From: Duganella margarita
Lineage (GTDB): Bacteria; Pseudomonadota; Gammaproteobacteria; Burkholderiales; Burkholderiaceae_D
NCBI RefSeq assembly: GCF_009857535.1
Contig: NZ_WWCS01000001.1
Coordinates: 372,001-436,000 of the forward strand
Length of the DNA: 64,000 nt
Reading direction: 5' to 3'
The translations under genes were made by a program, and so were the position numbers. This document shows positions 36,801 to 43,659 of the stretch, in pieces; position 1 is the first letter of the stretch, and every line of letters starts with the position of its first letter. Below the pieces are notes generated by a model. It saw nothing but the letters and a program-made list of their open reading frames with translations. It did no database searches and was not told where the DNA came from.

Positions 36801-37838
36801 ACGGCGGCGGAAATCAATCAGAGTGAAGCGATCCTGAAGTTTGTCGGCGCCAGCGCCACCAAGCTCGACATGCTGTCGCTGATGTATCACGCGGCCTTCG
36901 ACCGCGCGCCCGACCTGGCAGGGCTGAACTGGTGGGTACCGCATAACCTGAGCGTGCAGCAGCAGGCCGAAGGTTTCCTGCAGGCGCCGGAGGCGGTCAA
37001 CGGCATCATGACGCTCAGCAATCACGACTACGTGGCCGCTTTGTTGCATAACGCGTTGGGCACGACGCCGGACGCCAGTGCGCTGGCGCCGTACCTGGCG
37101 CGGCTGGATGCCGTCGCCAGCGGCGACCTGGCCAGCCGCGCCGGCGTGTTGGCCGACATCGCCCTCAGCAGCGTGCACCGCGCCGCCTACGATAGCGGCG
37201 CCGGCCTGGCGCTGGGCGGCCAGCTGCTGACGCAGGAGCAGGGCTGGATCGCCAATTCCGGCGACGACCGGCTGGAAGGCGGCGCCGGCAACGACCTGCT
37301 GGTGGGCGGGGACGACGCCGACACCATCGTCTACAGCGGCGCCGCCAGCCAGTACAGTCTGGCGCTGAGCAAGGGCGGCGATGTCATGGTGGCCGAGCCG
37401 GACAGCGGCATCGATACCATTCGACAGATCGAGCTGGGCGAATTCAACGGCGTCACGCGCGACCTCAGCTTCACCCAGGCCGGCGCCGGCACGCTGCAGG
37501 AACTGGGTATGTTGTACCACCTGACGCTGGGGCGGGCCGGCGACCTGGCCGGCTTCCTGCACTGGCTGGGTAGCGGCTTGCAAGGCAGCGCGCTGGGCGC
37601 CGGCTTCATCGAGTCCGCCGAGTTCCACAACCGCTTCGGCGCCATGGACGATAACGCCTTCATCAACCTGCTGTACCACAATGCCGGCCAGCAGGCCGAC
37701 AGCGCGGCGCTGGCCAGGTGGGACGGCTATCTGGACAGTCACAGCCGCTACGACCTGACCATCGCCATGGCGCACGACGTCACGCTGGTGGGCAGCCAGT
37801 TCGGCGCCAACGGCATGAGCCTGGTGGGTAGCTTGTAG
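24804..37838 (+). CDS. giant RTX/Ig-repeat surface protein with DUF4347 and DUF4214 domains
   Basis: 4344 residues from the ATG at 24804; earlier ATGs at 24786 and 24789 have no good ribosome binding site. Order: DUF4347 domain (residues about 12-170, VLFIDASV, QIVSHGAAGQLQLG, LLLFGCDVAAG), a beta-rich and cadherin-like region to about 840, then 18 Big_12-type Ig modules (core LKAGETATITFTFSE, NPLVYTATFTP) and 10 modules of a second type (core DTGVSNTDLIT, VEVSLDNGATW). Near the end are RTX nonapeptides (GGDGADQLAGGAGNDALHGG, about nt 36540-36703 and 37254-37315) and two DUF4214 domains. No signal peptide is seen; type I secretion is implied but no secretion genes are nearby. Probably a calcium-binding adhesin or matrix protein. 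Confidence 0.9.
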   Translation: MSSPNRTHSAVLFIDASVVNADALAAGVADDVLVVKLASWRDGVEQIATVLRNHAGLDSIQIVSHGAAGQLQLGNTVLDNAHLEDYQAAVREWGAALSDGGDLLLFGCDVAAGAAGQSFVDALSFVSGADVAASTDITGVHGNWELEYHSGAIEAASALSAAAEQAYAADLALVNNGSNGTITFGTNANVTLLNATGLAAGTVVHTDNILGLGLDLYAQSTNGGGVQVVNVNGSNLIGVPLSDDRLTVNGSLLSPVSYVDLRANSGVFDAVSLNLGSGSLVGNLLGTVVFTVYALDANYQPTGVGVSLTSLLVNEYGLLNFASMADFKGIYGIRIVNPLGFEVAIDDLQIANARVANSITSAAYNAGTGVLSLTAVGIRAGDAIDPTKLTITGANGATYTLTSSVVSASSTTAASITLNAADKLALNGLLNNNGSSSVDGKTFNIAAAANWDSNLSNGTDLTGNPIAVTNVQLPTISAASYNAATHVLTVTGANLVGVVGANNDITVAKLGLTGEGGVTRFLNTSSNVEVNSSTSFSVTLSGADIAAVEALLNKNGSISAGGTAYSLSAGDDWNSVIGNANTAVSAAIVVVNNTSNSAPTITGTATAGVGDNATIKPFSGVTVADVNGDNVSMTISFNAANGTLSGAGLSGSNGSYTLSAATPAALTAALKALTFTPTANQAAVGVNVSTTFTMVATDANGAAVTNTATVITATSVNDAPVLAGTAAAQNVTAGGTLHPFSAITLSDPDVGASVIVTITPDSAAKGAFTPASLSASGFVTTDGGVTYTLSAAAPGAAQAALQALIFKSAAGVSATTTFTVAINDGSVIVSNSATTVVSAVPSGTTALGVTFSADTGVSNTDLITQSAAQNITGTLSSALLGNEKVEVSLDNGSTWTTATAATGSTSWALNGQTLSGSGTLQVRVTNPGGSSTPLSASYSIDNTAPATTSASVAFSADTGVPGDLITKTAAQTISGTLSANLAADEHVEVSLNNGSTWVTASGSTGSAAWSLAGQTLTGSNTLQVRVVDAAGNAGAAASSAYQLDTTAPTVSLSSNVSVLKSGERALVTLTFSETPDGLALGDLTASGGTLANLVATANPRVYTVEFTPNAGLSGVLGSVTLTNNSYADLAGNNGSGATSSAISITTLGPGVVITSDAATLKTGETANITFTFTSAPSGFSAGDISVSGGAISGLTNQGGGVYTALFTPGANVSAPATITVASGSYTDALGNQGGSGVTPVILVDTKAPTLAITSDLASLNAGSVANITFTFSETPLGFTSADVAVSGGVLSGFSATANPLVYTALFTPSAGIASGAASITVAGGSYTDLIGNSGTAAPSPAVSIDTVAPGTTGASFTFSNDTGVSSTDLITRTAAQTVSGTLNAALVAGETVQVSLDNGATWSNAGSSVGSASWSLGGVTLSGSNTLQVRVNDAAGNHGAAAGAAYVLDTAAPTVLATSDLGALRAGQSATLTFTFSEAPSNFSAASLTVTGGSVSGLAATGNPLVYTATFTPAAGQLGVTATVQVNAGGYIDAAGNNGQASLTVPIAINTTLPSLLISADDVALKAGEAATLTFTFSTPPAGFTSGDIVYNNGTLSGFTATANPLVYTAVFTPNSGVGGGTADISVGAGAYTDAFGNSGSGATGPVINIDTLAPTVAITSNVTALKAGETATVSFTFSELPVGFGAGDVVTAGGTLSGLAATANPLVYTATFTPTAGIQNTAASITIAAGAFTDAAGNAAGGALTPPIAIDTLAPTAVANTVLFSIDHGSSSTDLVTNASAQDISGTLAAPLGSGEYVEVSLDNGASWSTATGAGSAWSLAGQTLTASDTLKVRVTDAAGNHGAAYAVSYVLDATPPTATISSNVAAVKAGETATITFTFSEAPSGFGLGDISAANGVLSNLSATANPLVYTATYTPAVGVNGVTDNITLTAGSYTDQAGNAGGGASSPGIGVDTLAPLTSGASVVFSSDGGTPDLVTNVAAQDLSGTLSANLAAGETVEVSLNNGATWVSASASAGSNGWTLAGQTLTSGAGHTVQVRVSDAAGNHSAAHSVAYTLDQTAPTLAISTSKAVLNSADAPLITFTFSEAPLGFGAGSVAVSGGTLTGFTATANPLVYTAVFTPTAGQAAGIGSVTVAAGAYTDLAGNSGQAGATPNITYATVAPGVAIFSDVSALKAGDTANITFKFSSAPTGFGVNDIVVGGGTLSGLTATADPLVYTAVFSVGAGIANGSGAVSVSGGSYTDSLGNLGVGGSMAPIAIDTLAPSLLISSNAIALNSSGTAVITFTFSETPAAFTLGDISATNGAVSNLVQTANPLVYTAVFTPAANVAAGSAVISVTAGAYADLAGNGGNAGVSPAISIDTLAPLLGGGSVLFSADTGSSSTDLITRTPGQNIAGTLNGGVLAVGDVVEVSLDNGASWTTASAPPGGASWSLFGQTLNGNGALQVRVSDANGNHGAVSTHTYLLDVTAPTVVVSSDTSTLKAGQSATISFIFSEAPSGFTLGDLIATGGTLSGFAATSNPLVYTVVLTPTPGFNGSASVTLGNNLYTDTAGNDGSGASSPAISVDTLAPTLAITSSASALKVGETATVTFTFSDAPTGFALGSISASNGALSGLTATSNPLVYTATFTPGAGIASGNAVISVAGSVYGDAAGNQGVTVSSAPIALDTLAPTASGLTVAFSADNGVGGDLVTNAISQVLTGTLSAPVGAGEYVQVSLDNGATWMTAASTAPGQWALTPQLLSGSGTLQVRVSDAAGNHGSAFSAGYVLDLVAPSMTITSSATTLKGGDAATLTFTFSEAPTGFALADLVAVNGTLSGFAASANPLVYTVVLTPAAGLAGASAGVTLAPGLYSDLAGNLGGGAVSPPITVDTQPPVLSIASSAASLKIGESATITFTFSELPVGFTLGDIAVSGGTLSGFGLTANPLVYTALFTPTPGVSAGSGTIVVAAGSFLDGAGNAGAASAITPINYSTQAPNTGIATVAFSSDTGLPNDLITTNPVQTVHGTLDANVQTGQIVEVSTDNGLNWVNAVAPVGGSTWTMAAPLFLNGSGTLQVRVTDAAGNHGAAYSAAYAIDVTAPTVAISSNVGALKGGESATITFTFNELPQNFTAADIVVPPGSGSITGFTVTANPLVYTAQFTPAPGYSLPAAVSLTAGSYTDTAGNLGLGAASSAISIDAAPPTLTISSSLAALKIGDTATITFTFSELPAGFAAGDVTATGGTLSGFTVTANPLVYTAVFTPTPGVNAGSAAISVAPNVYSDAAGNGGLGSTAPTLTLDTLAPLSAATGVPTFSNDTGVAGDLITFNPTQTVSGSLSAPLAAGEVVQVSFDNGASWQNATVSAASWSLAHTLTGSGVMQVRVADAAGNYSAASVTPYVFDQTTPTVTISSNMAVANGVTPAQITFTFSEPPSGFSSSNISVAGGTLGTLTATSDPKVFTASFTPTPGVPSGTATITVSGYTDTAGNGGVSGAIPSLQIDTVAPVAAASGGVTFSSDTGTGGDLITNNPVQNLSGNLSAPLAGGEVVQVSLDGGLTWHQAAVSGTVWSLSHTLLPGTRMMVVRVADAAGNISAAHSVQYTVDTTAPTLTATSSGGTVAQGGVATITLTLSDPAVLTQGDIVVAGGVITGFSGSGSTYTVIVTPPSNSTTPITVSVGGNLFTDAAGNGNAASAPLVVSVNTNPATNPGTPSTVDGVLLTTVTGIDARTGLATRTINVPTVTTSRPEDTSTEHAHLADIPIGIAASGANPGTSLVVSLPVGVGFEAAGPSSLLGGSMALTDLIGRIDDHTAAGQATRVAMEAQAQEFLAGLAPNVLLQHATLTMSAASNAAAGVVIVDGSDLVGASGGPAQHATVPDHTATALVIDARALPQGIGLQLDDVHFAAIIGAATVTGGAGDNFFIGDGEAQRFVLTSGNDNDTLYGNGGDDILLTAAGNDYLNGGDGADQLAGGAGNDALHGGAGGDVVQGGRSDTGQWQFYLKDGKVVGIHQTALANASGTETLTAAEINQSEAILKFVGASATKLDMLSLMYHAAFDRAPDLAGLNWWVPHNLSVQQQAEGFLQAPEAVNGIMTLSNHDYVAALLHNALGTTPDASALAPYLARLDAVASGDLASRAGVLADIALSSVHRAAYDSGAGLALGGQLLTQEQGWIANSGDDRLEGGAGNDLLVGGDDADTIVYSGAASQYSLALSKGGDVMVAEPDSGIDTIRQIELGEFNGVTRDLSFTQAGAGTLQELGMLYHLTLGRAGDLAGFLHWLGSGLQGSALGAGFIESAEFHNRFGAMDDNAFINLLYHNAGQQADSAALARWDGYLDSHSRYDLTIAMAHDVTLVGSQFGANGMSLVGSL
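27329..35840 (+). repeat. array of 28 Ig-like modules inside the giant protein
   Basis: Two module types of about 85-100 codons alternate. I count 18 of type A (NPLVYTA-containing) and 10 of type B (EVSLDNGATW-containing) in the order B B AAA B AAA B A B AAA B AA B AA B AA B A B A. Codon-level similarity is high, so the tract can recombine and is prone to assembly collapse. Confidence 0.8.
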
Positions 37839-37956
37839 CTTGCCATTCTAAAAGGAGGGGCAGCGGTTTTGCCCGAAGACGAACTCGACAATTTCTGAAA
37901 AAACGGCGGCATAATCGGACGCTAGTTCCTGAACAGGGGGGCGCACCATTCTTGCC

Positions 37957-38784
37957 TTGACCACAACTGAAGCAGTAAGGCCGGGTATTCTGATCGTCGA
38001 CGACGAACGGGAGGAGTTGCGCTTCCTGACCGATCTGCTGCGCCGCCAGCGGTACCACGTGCGCACCGCCAGCGACGGCATGGCGGGATACCAGGCCGCG
38101 CTGGCCGCGCCGCCGGACCTGATTCTGCTCGACGTGCGCATGCCCGGCATGGACGGCTTTGCCGCCTGCCGGCTGCTGAAGGCCAATCCGGTGACCCGGC
38201 CGATCCCGGTGATCTTCCTCAGCGCGCTGGACGAGCCGGACGAGCGCGTGGCCGGGCTGGCCATGGGCGGGGTCGATTTCGTCGCCAAGCCCTACCATCC
38301 GGCCGAGGTGTTCGCGCGCGTGCGCATCCACCTCGAGCTGGCCGGGCGGCGCAAGGCCGTCACGGCGGCGCCCGCGCCGGAGGCGCCGCACGATCCGGAC
38401 GAGGTGATGGCGCTGGCCGCGATGCGCCTGATCGGCGACAACCTGGGCGCGCCGCTGACGCTGGCCGGCATCGCCCACGCGCTGGGCACCCACGAAAAGC
38501 GGCTGTCCCAGGCCTTCCGCCGCCACGCCGGCATGACGGTATTTGCCTACCTCGGCGAGGCGCGCATCCGGCGCGGCCGCCAGCTGCTGGCCGACACCGA
38601 CCTGAGCGTGCAGCAGATCGCCGAGCAGACCGGGTTTAGCAGCGCCGCCAATTTTGCCACCGCCTTCCGTGAACAGACCGGCGCCACGCCCACCGCCTAT
38701 CGCCAGGCGATGCGCCAGCATGGGCCGATGGCCGAACACCAGCAGGCATTGCCGTTCGACTGGCGGCAGGATCCGCAACCGTGA
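37957..38784 (+). CDS. response regulator with AraC-type output domain
   Basis: 275 residues from a TTG at 37957. The receiver (8-125) has D15-D16, phospho-acceptor D59 (LLDVRMPGMDG), and K111 (VAKPYHP). The output domain (about 148-250) is AraC-like with two helix-turn-helix units, the second reading VQQIAEQTGFSSAANFATAF. The start is doubtful: AGGGGGG at 37935-37941 is well placed for an ATT at 37948, while it is 15 bases from the TTG. The next gene, a sensor-like protein, overlaps by four bases. Being the first gene after the giant adhesin, it may control it. Confidence 0.88.
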   Translation: MTTTEAVRPGILIVDDEREELRFLTDLLRRQRYHVRTASDGMAGYQAALAAPPDLILLDVRMPGMDGFAACRLLKANPVTRPIPVIFLSALDEPDERVAGLAMGGVDFVAKPYHPAEVFARVRIHLELAGRRKAVTAAPAPEAPHDPDEVMALAAMRLIGDNLGAPLTLAGIAHALGTHEKRLSQAFRRHAGMTVFAYLGEARIRRGRQLLADTDLSVQQIAEQTGFSSAANFATAFREQTGATPTAYRQAMRQHGPMAEHQQALPFDWRQDPQP

Positions 38785-39701
38785 GCGGGTCCGAGCATGA
38801 CGCCGCCCGCATCCGCGCCCGCCTGCTGGCGGCCTTGCACCACGACCTGCGGGCGCCGCTGGCGCGCATCGCCACCCGCGCCAGCACCGGCTTTGCCGAC
38901 CTGCCGGCGCTGGAGAGCGAAGCGCGGCGCCAGCTGGAATGGCTGTCCGACCTGCAGGAATGCGCGCGCTTTGAATTGCAGGCGCCCGAGCTGACGCCGG
39001 CGCCGGCTTATCTGCACGCCTTGATGCGCCAAGTGTCGCACGACGGCGTCGGCCTGCCGGCGCTGGCGCTGCTCGATGGGCGCCGACTGGGACAGGTGCT
39101 GGCGCGGCTGCGCGACCACTCGGGCGGCCAACTGGCGCTGCGCGCGCAGTGCACCCCGGGCGCGGTGCGCATGCAGTTTCAAGCTGGCGAACCAGATGGC
39201 CGCTGGCACGACTTTAGCGGCACGCTGGCGGACGACCGCATCCTGCCCGGGGTGATGGTGGCGGCGCACCTGGTGCGCGCCATGGGCGGCGTTCTGCAGC
39301 ACAGCGGCGATGGCTTGCGCTTCGAGATCGGCGCGCCGCTGGCGCAGGAACAGGATGCGATGCCGCCGACCCCGCATTTCGACTGGCCGGAGCCGTTCGG
39401 CGCCGGCCACGCCATCCTGCTGCTGGAGTCGCACCAGCCGATGCAGGATTATCTGAGCGAGATCCTGGAGAGCGCCGAGTTCGACGTGCAGTACGAGCCG
39501 CAAGACCGCGTACCGGCGCTGATCCTGTGCGCCGACGAGAGTGTGTGGGAGATCTGGCCGCGCGAGGAGGCGCCGCCGGTGCTGCTGCATGGCATGCTGC
39601 CGCCGCAGCGGCCGCTGGATTTTGTCGAGGTGCTGTACAAGCCGGCGCCGCCGGCCATGCTGCTGTCGGCCTTGCGCCGGCGCTTGCAGATCAGGCTTTG
39701 A
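38781..39701 (+). CDS. degenerate sensor kinase-like protein with pseudo-receiver end
   Basis: 306 residues from a GTG overlapping the regulator stop (GTGA). The N-terminus has an intact HisKA-like H-box, HHDLRAPLARI, with candidate phospho-His H21. The following ATPase-like region lacks recognisable N, G1 and G2 boxes; only VMVAAHLVRAMGGVLQHS resembles the end of a HATPase. The last 100 residues look like a receiver without its Asp pocket (ILLLESHQPMQDYLSEIL, later YKPAP). No membrane segment is present. It probably cannot autophosphorylate and may act as a phosphotransfer or inhibitory partner of the AraC-type regulator. That role is inference. Confidence 0.7.
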   Translation: MSGSEHDAARIRARLLAALHHDLRAPLARIATRASTGFADLPALESEARRQLEWLSDLQECARFELQAPELTPAPAYLHALMRQVSHDGVGLPALALLDGRRLGQVLARLRDHSGGQLALRAQCTPGAVRMQFQAGEPDGRWHDFSGTLADDRILPGVMVAAHLVRAMGGVLQHSGDGLRFEIGAPLAQEQDAMPPTPHFDWPEPFGAGHAILLLESHQPMQDYLSEILESAEFDVQYEPQDRVPALILCADESVWEIWPREEAPPVLLHGMLPPQRPLDFVEVLYKPAPPAMLLSALRRRLQIRL

Positions 39702-40517
39702 TTAGCCTGGCAGCTGGCCGCCGCTGACGCGTTCGATGCCGGCCAGGTCGGGCCAGCTTTGCACCTCGCCATAGCCGGCCGCCGTGAGCAATGCGCGCAC
39801 CGCCTCGGCCTGGTCGTAACCGTGTTCCATCAGCAGCCAGCCGTGCGGCTTGAGGTGCGGCGGCGCGCCGGCGATAATGGTGCGCAGCGCCGACAGGCCG
39901 TCGGCGTGGTCGGTCAGCGCGCCCACCGGTTCGAAGCGCAGATCGCCTTCGGACAGATGATGGTCGCCGCTGGCGATGTAGGGCGGGTTGGAGGCGATCA
40001 CGTCGAACGGTGCCGCGCCTTGCAGTGCGGCGTACCAGTCGCTTTGCAGGAAGGTGACGCGGGCGTGGTTGCTGGCGGCGTTGCGCTGCGCCACGGCCAG
40101 CGCGTCGGCGCTGACATCCAGCGCGGTGACGTCGGCATCCGGCCGCGTGTGGGCCACCGCGACGGCGATGGCGCCGCTGCCGGTACCCATGTCCAGCACG
40201 CGGCCGTTGCGCGGCGTGCGCTCCAGGGTCAGTTCGACCAGCAGTTCGGTGTCGGGACGGGGAATCAGCACGGCGTTGCAGACGTCGAACGGCAGGCCGA
40301 AAAATTCGCGCTGGCCGACGATGTAGGCGATCGGCTCGCCGTCCAGGCGGCGCTGCACCAGGGCGGCGAAGCGCTGCGCTTCGTCTTCGGTAAGCTCGCG
40401 TTCCGACTGGGTGATCAGCGCGATGCGGTTGACGCCCAGCGCGTGGCACAGCAGCACGCGGTTATCCAGCGGATCGAGCGCGGACTGGCGTTGCAGGGAG
40501 CCGATGGTGCTGGTCAT
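39702..40517 (-). CDS. prmC: peptide chain release factor N5-glutamine methyltransferase
   Basis: 271 residues from the ATG at 40517, which overlaps the dsbB stop by four bases (ATGA). The N-terminal helical domain is followed by the SAM site VLDMGTGSGAIAVAVA and the catalytic SNPPYIAS. PrmC methylates the Gln of the GGQ motif in release factors. Its substrate PrfA is encoded just upstream on the same strand, with dsbB between. The length fits the family (about 275). Confidence 0.95.
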   Translation of the reverse strand: MTSTIGSLQRQSALDPLDNRVLLCHALGVNRIALITQSERELTEDEAQRFAALVQRRLDGEPIAYIVGQREFFGLPFDVCNAVLIPRPDTELLVELTLERTPRNGRVLDMGTGSGAIAVAVAHTRPDADVTALDVSADALAVAQRNAASNHARVTFLQSDWYAALQGAAPFDVIASNPPYIASGDHHLSEGDLRFEPVGALTDHADGLSALRTIIAGAPPHLKPHGWLLMEHGYDQAEAVRALLTAAGYGEVQSWPDLAGIERVSGGQLPG

Positions 40518-40984
40518 TTGGCGCGGCGGATCAAGACCCAGGCCAGCGCCAGCGTGAACAGCGCGAACCACAGGAACGACCACTGCGGAATCGACAGGCC
40601 GAACCATGGCGCCAGCGCGTCTTCGCACAGGCCGTCGGCCTTGAACAGGAACGGCAGGTAGGTGGCGGTGGGGATTTTGTTGAGCATGGTCTCCATCGGA
40701 TCGATGCCGCACGACAGGCCCGGATGGGCCAGCACCCACAGGTGTTTGCCGGCGGTGCCGAGACCGCCCAGCGCAGCCAGCAGGCTGACGCCGGCCAAGG
40801 CTTTCGGCTGACTGGTGTAGGCGCCGATCAGCGCGAACACGCCGATGGCGAGGAACAGGTAGCGCTGGATCACGCACAGCGGGCAAGGCAGCATGTCCAG
40901 CCCGTGCTGCAGGTACAGGGCGACGCCGATCAGGCCGAAGGCGGCGAGGGCGATGGACAGCAGCAGGGAGCGGGTATGTATCAT
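40514..40984 (-). CDS. dsbB: disulfide bond formation protein B
   Basis: 156 residues with four membrane helices (about 7-26, 39-57, 63-80, 132-152). Both cysteine pairs are present: C34-P-L-C37 next to helix 2 and C92/C120 in the second periplasmic loop. DsbB reoxidises DsbA and passes electrons to quinone. It lies between prfA and prmC and overlaps prmC by four bases, so prmC depends on its translation. A dispersed hairpin separates it from prfA. Confidence 0.94.
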   Translation of the reverse strand: MIHTRSLLLSIALAAFGLIGVALYLQHGLDMLPCPLCVIQRYLFLAIGVFALIGAYTSQPKALAGVSLLAALGGLGTAGKHLWVLAHPGLSCGIDPMETMLNKIPTATYLPFLFKADGLCEDALAPWFGLSIPQWSFLWFALFTLALAWVLIRRAK

Positions 40985-41080
40985 GAGGTGGTCCGGTCAG
41001 GGGTAATGCGCGCAATTTTCGCACAATGTTGCTTGTTAGGCCTTAGACGGCTCTTAATTCCACCCCGCAGCCCGCATGCC

Positions 41081-41110
41081 GGGGTCTGACCCCGTACGGG
41101 GGCAGACCCC
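41081..41110. repeat. dispersed GGTCTGACCCC hairpin, copy 2
   Basis: Arms GGGGTCTGACCCC (41081-41093) and GGGGGCAGACCCC (41098-41110) with loop GTAC and one mismatch, followed by TTTTT at 41111-41115. It lies between the prfA stop and dsbB. Confidence 0.75.
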
Positions 41111-41124
41111 TTTTTGCCCAGGGG

Positions 41125-42204
41125 TTAATTATCGCCCAGCGCCGCCAGCAGTTCGGCCTGGTGCTCGGCGATCAGCGCATTGGTCATCTCGGTCAGGTCG
41201 CCGTCCATGATGAAGTCCAGCTTGTACAAGGTCAGGTTGATGCGGTGATCGGTCATGCGGCCCTGCGGGTAGTTGTAGGTGCGGATGCGTTCGCTGCGGT
41301 CGCCGGAACCGATCAGGCTCTTGCGGGTGGCGGCTTCCTTGGCCTGCGCCTCGCGCAGCTGCACGTCCTTGATGCGGGTGGCCAGCACCTTCATCGCCTG
41401 CGCCTTGTTCTTGTGCTGCGAACGGTCGTCCTGGCACTCGACCACAATCCCGGTCGGCAAGTGGGTGATGCGCACGGCGGAATCGGTCTTGTTGATGTGC
41501 TGGCCGCCGGCGCCCGAGGCGCGGTAGGTGTCGATGCGCAGCTCGGACGGATTGATGTTGACGTCTTCCACCTCGTCGGCTTCCGGCATCACCGCCACCG
41601 TGCAGGCCGAGGTGTGGATGCGGCCCTGGGTTTCGGTGGCCGGCACGCGCTGCACGCGGTGGCCGCCGGATTCAAATTTCAGTTTCGAATACACGCCGTT
41701 GCCGACCAGGCGCACGATCACCTCGCGGTAGCCGCCCAGGTCGGACGGCGATTCCGACACCATCTCCACCTGCCAGCGCTGGCGTTCGGCGAAGCGGGTG
41801 TACATGCGCAGCAGATCGCCGGCAAACAGCGCCGATTCATCGCCGCCGGTGCCGGCGCGGATTTCCAGGAAGATGTTGCGCTCGTCGTTGGCGTCCTTTG
41901 GCAGCAGCATTTTTTGCAGCTCGACGTCGAGTTCGGCGGTGCGGGTTTTGGCGGACTCGATTTCTTCCTGCGCAAAATCCTTCATGTCCGGATCGGCCAG
42001 CATTTCTTCGGCGGCGGCGATGTCGCCCAGCGCTTCCTGATAGGACTTGTAGACCGCCACCAGCGGGCCGATTTCGGCGTGCTCGCGGGTCATCTTGCGG
42101 TAGCTGTCCATGTTATCGGTCGCCCCTTGGGACATCAGCAATTCATCGAGTTCGACCAGGCGATTCGCCAGTTGGTCAAGCTTGGCCAGCATGGATGGTT
42201 TCAT
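41125..42204 (-). CDS. prfA: peptide chain release factor 1
   Basis: 359 residues from the ATG at 42204. The stop-codon recognition region and the catalytic GGQ ([19 protein letters not shown]) are intact, followed by [11 protein letters not shown] and the conserved [19 protein letters not shown]1 ends translation at UAA and UAG. It follows hemA by 82 bp on the same strand, the widely conserved hemA-prfA order. Confidence 0.97.
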   Translation of the reverse strand: MKPSMLAKLDQLANRLVELDELLMSQGATDNMDSYRKMTREHAEIGPLVAVYKSYQEALGDIAAAEEMLADPDMKDFAQEEIESAKTRTAELDVELQKMLLPKDANDERNIFLEIRAGTGGDESALFAGDLLRMYTRFAERQRWQVEMVSESPSDLGGYREVIVRLVGNGVYSKLKFESGGHRVQRVPATETQGRIHTSACTVAVMPEADEVEDVNINPSELRIDTYRASGAGGQHINKTDSAVRITHLPTGIVVECQDDRSQHKNKAQAMKVLATRIKDVQLREAQAKEAATRKSLIGSGDRSERIRTYNYPQGRMTDHRINLTLYKLDFIMDGDLTEMTNALIAEHQAELLAALGDN

Positions 42205-42286
42205 AGCGTATTGTGTGAGAGTGAAGCAGGCGCCGCATGGCGCGGCGGGGGAATGACGGGGAACGCGGGCCCGCGAGCGGGTGCAG

Positions 42287-43561
42287 CTAACGGCGGCCGC
42301 GGAACATCTGTGGCAGCAACTCGGCCAGCTGGGCGCGTTCGTCGCCCTGGGCATGGCGCAGCGCTTGCTGCGGGCCGTGCATGAATTTGGCGGTCAGGCC
42401 GCGCGACAGCGCTTCCAGCACGGTGTCGATATCTTCACCCTTGGCCAGCATCTTGCGGGCGCGTTCCAGTTCCAGCAGGCGCAGCGCTTCGCTGTTTTCC
42501 TGCAGACTCTGGATCACCGGCACCACGGCGCGGTCGTCGACCCAGTGCATGAAGGACTGCACGCGGGTTTCGATGATCGCTTCGGCCTGGGCGACGGCGG
42601 CCTGGCGGCTTTCCAGACCGGTCTGCACCACTTTGCCAAGGTCGTCGACGGTGTACAGGAAGGCGTCGTTGAGGCGCGCCACTTCCGGTTCGATATCGCG
42701 CGGCACGGCCAGGTCGACCATGAACATCGGCTTGTGGCGACGGGCCTTGATGGCGCGCTCCACCATGCCGAGGCCGATCAGCGGCAGCGACGAGGCGGTG
42801 CAGGAAATCACGATGTCGTACTGGTGCAGCCTGTCCTGCAAATCGGCCAGGCGGATGGCGCGGCCGCCGAAGCGGTGCGCCAGCAGTTCGCCGCGGTCCA
42901 GCGTGCGGTTGGCGATGGTGATGCTTTTCGGGTTCTGCGCCGCGAAGTGGGTGGCGCACAGCTCGATCATTTCGCCGGCGCCGATGAACAGCACGTTCTG
43001 CTCGGCGATCTTGTCGAAGATGCGCTGCGACAGGCGCACGGCGGCGGCGGCCATCGACACGCTGTGCGCGCCGATCTCGGTGGTGCTGCGCACCTCCTTG
43101 GCCACCGAGAACGAGCGCTGGAACAGCTGGTGCAGATAGGTGCCGAGGCCGCCCGCTTCATCGGCGGTGCGGATGGCGTCCTTGATCTGGCCGAGGATCT
43201 GGGTCTCGCCCAGCACCATCGAATCGAGCCCGGAGGCGACGCGGAAGGTGTGGCGGACGGCGTCGTGCTGCGGCAGCATATACAGGTGCGGGCGCAGTTC
43301 GGCGTAGTTCAGCTGGTGGAAATCGGCGAGGAAATGGGCGCCGGCGTCGAGCGGGTCGGGCACGGTGCTGGCGGCGTACAACTCGGTGCGGTTGCAGGTC
43401 GACAGAATCGCCGCCTCGTCGCCGCCCCGGTGGTCGATGCGCTCGAACCACGACCGCGCCGCCACCACCGCCTGCCCCAATTGCTCAGGGGCGAACGCCA
43501 GCTGCTCGCGAAGCGAGACCGGTGCGGTGTTGTGGTTGAGGCCGACGGCAAGCAGCTGCAT
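42287..43561 (-). CDS. hemA: glutamyl-tRNA reductase
   Basis: 424 residues. The catalytic Cys is C56 in ILSTCNRTE, and [19 protein letters not shown] is the standard start. The NADPH-binding domain carries [13 protein letters not shown] and [11 protein letters not shown], and a C-terminal dimerisation helix follows. It reduces Glu-tRNA to glutamate-1-semialdehyde, the first step of tetrapyrrole synthesis in the C5 pathway. It leads the hemA-prfA-dsbB-prmC group. Confidence 0.96.
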   Translation of the reverse strand: MQLLAVGLNHNTAPVSLREQLAFAPEQLGQAVVAARSWFERIDHRGGDEAAILSTCNRTELYAASTVPDPLDAGAHFLADFHQLNYAELRPHLYMLPQHDAVRHTFRVASGLDSMVLGETQILGQIKDAIRTADEAGGLGTYLHQLFQRSFSVAKEVRSTTEIGAHSVSMAAAAVRLSQRIFDKIAEQNVLFIGAGEMIELCATHFAAQNPKSITIANRTLDRGELLAHRFGGRAIRLADLQDRLHQYDIVISCTASSLPLIGLGMVERAIKARRHKPMFMVDLAVPRDIEPEVARLNDAFLYTVDDLGKVVQTGLESRQAAVAQAEAIIETRVQSFMHWVDDRAVVPVIQSLQENSEALRLLELERARKMLAKGEDIDTVLEALSRGLTAKFMHGPQQALRHAQGDERAQLAELLPQMFRGRR

Positions 43562-43620
43562 TTCGGGTCCAGACGATAGTTATGACGGCATTATACCCCT
43601 ACTGCCATCATGTTGCCCGT

Positions 43621-43648
43621 GGGACTGCCCAATGCTATAGCAGTCCCC
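43621..43648. terminator. hairpin between the OmpR-type regulator and hemA
   Basis: GGGACTGC (43621-43628) and GCAGTCCC (43640-43647) are perfect arms, 12 bp after the regulator stop in the minus direction. There is no long U-run after it, so its action as a terminator is uncertain. Confidence 0.4.
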
Positions 43649-43659
43649 TTTGCTATCGA

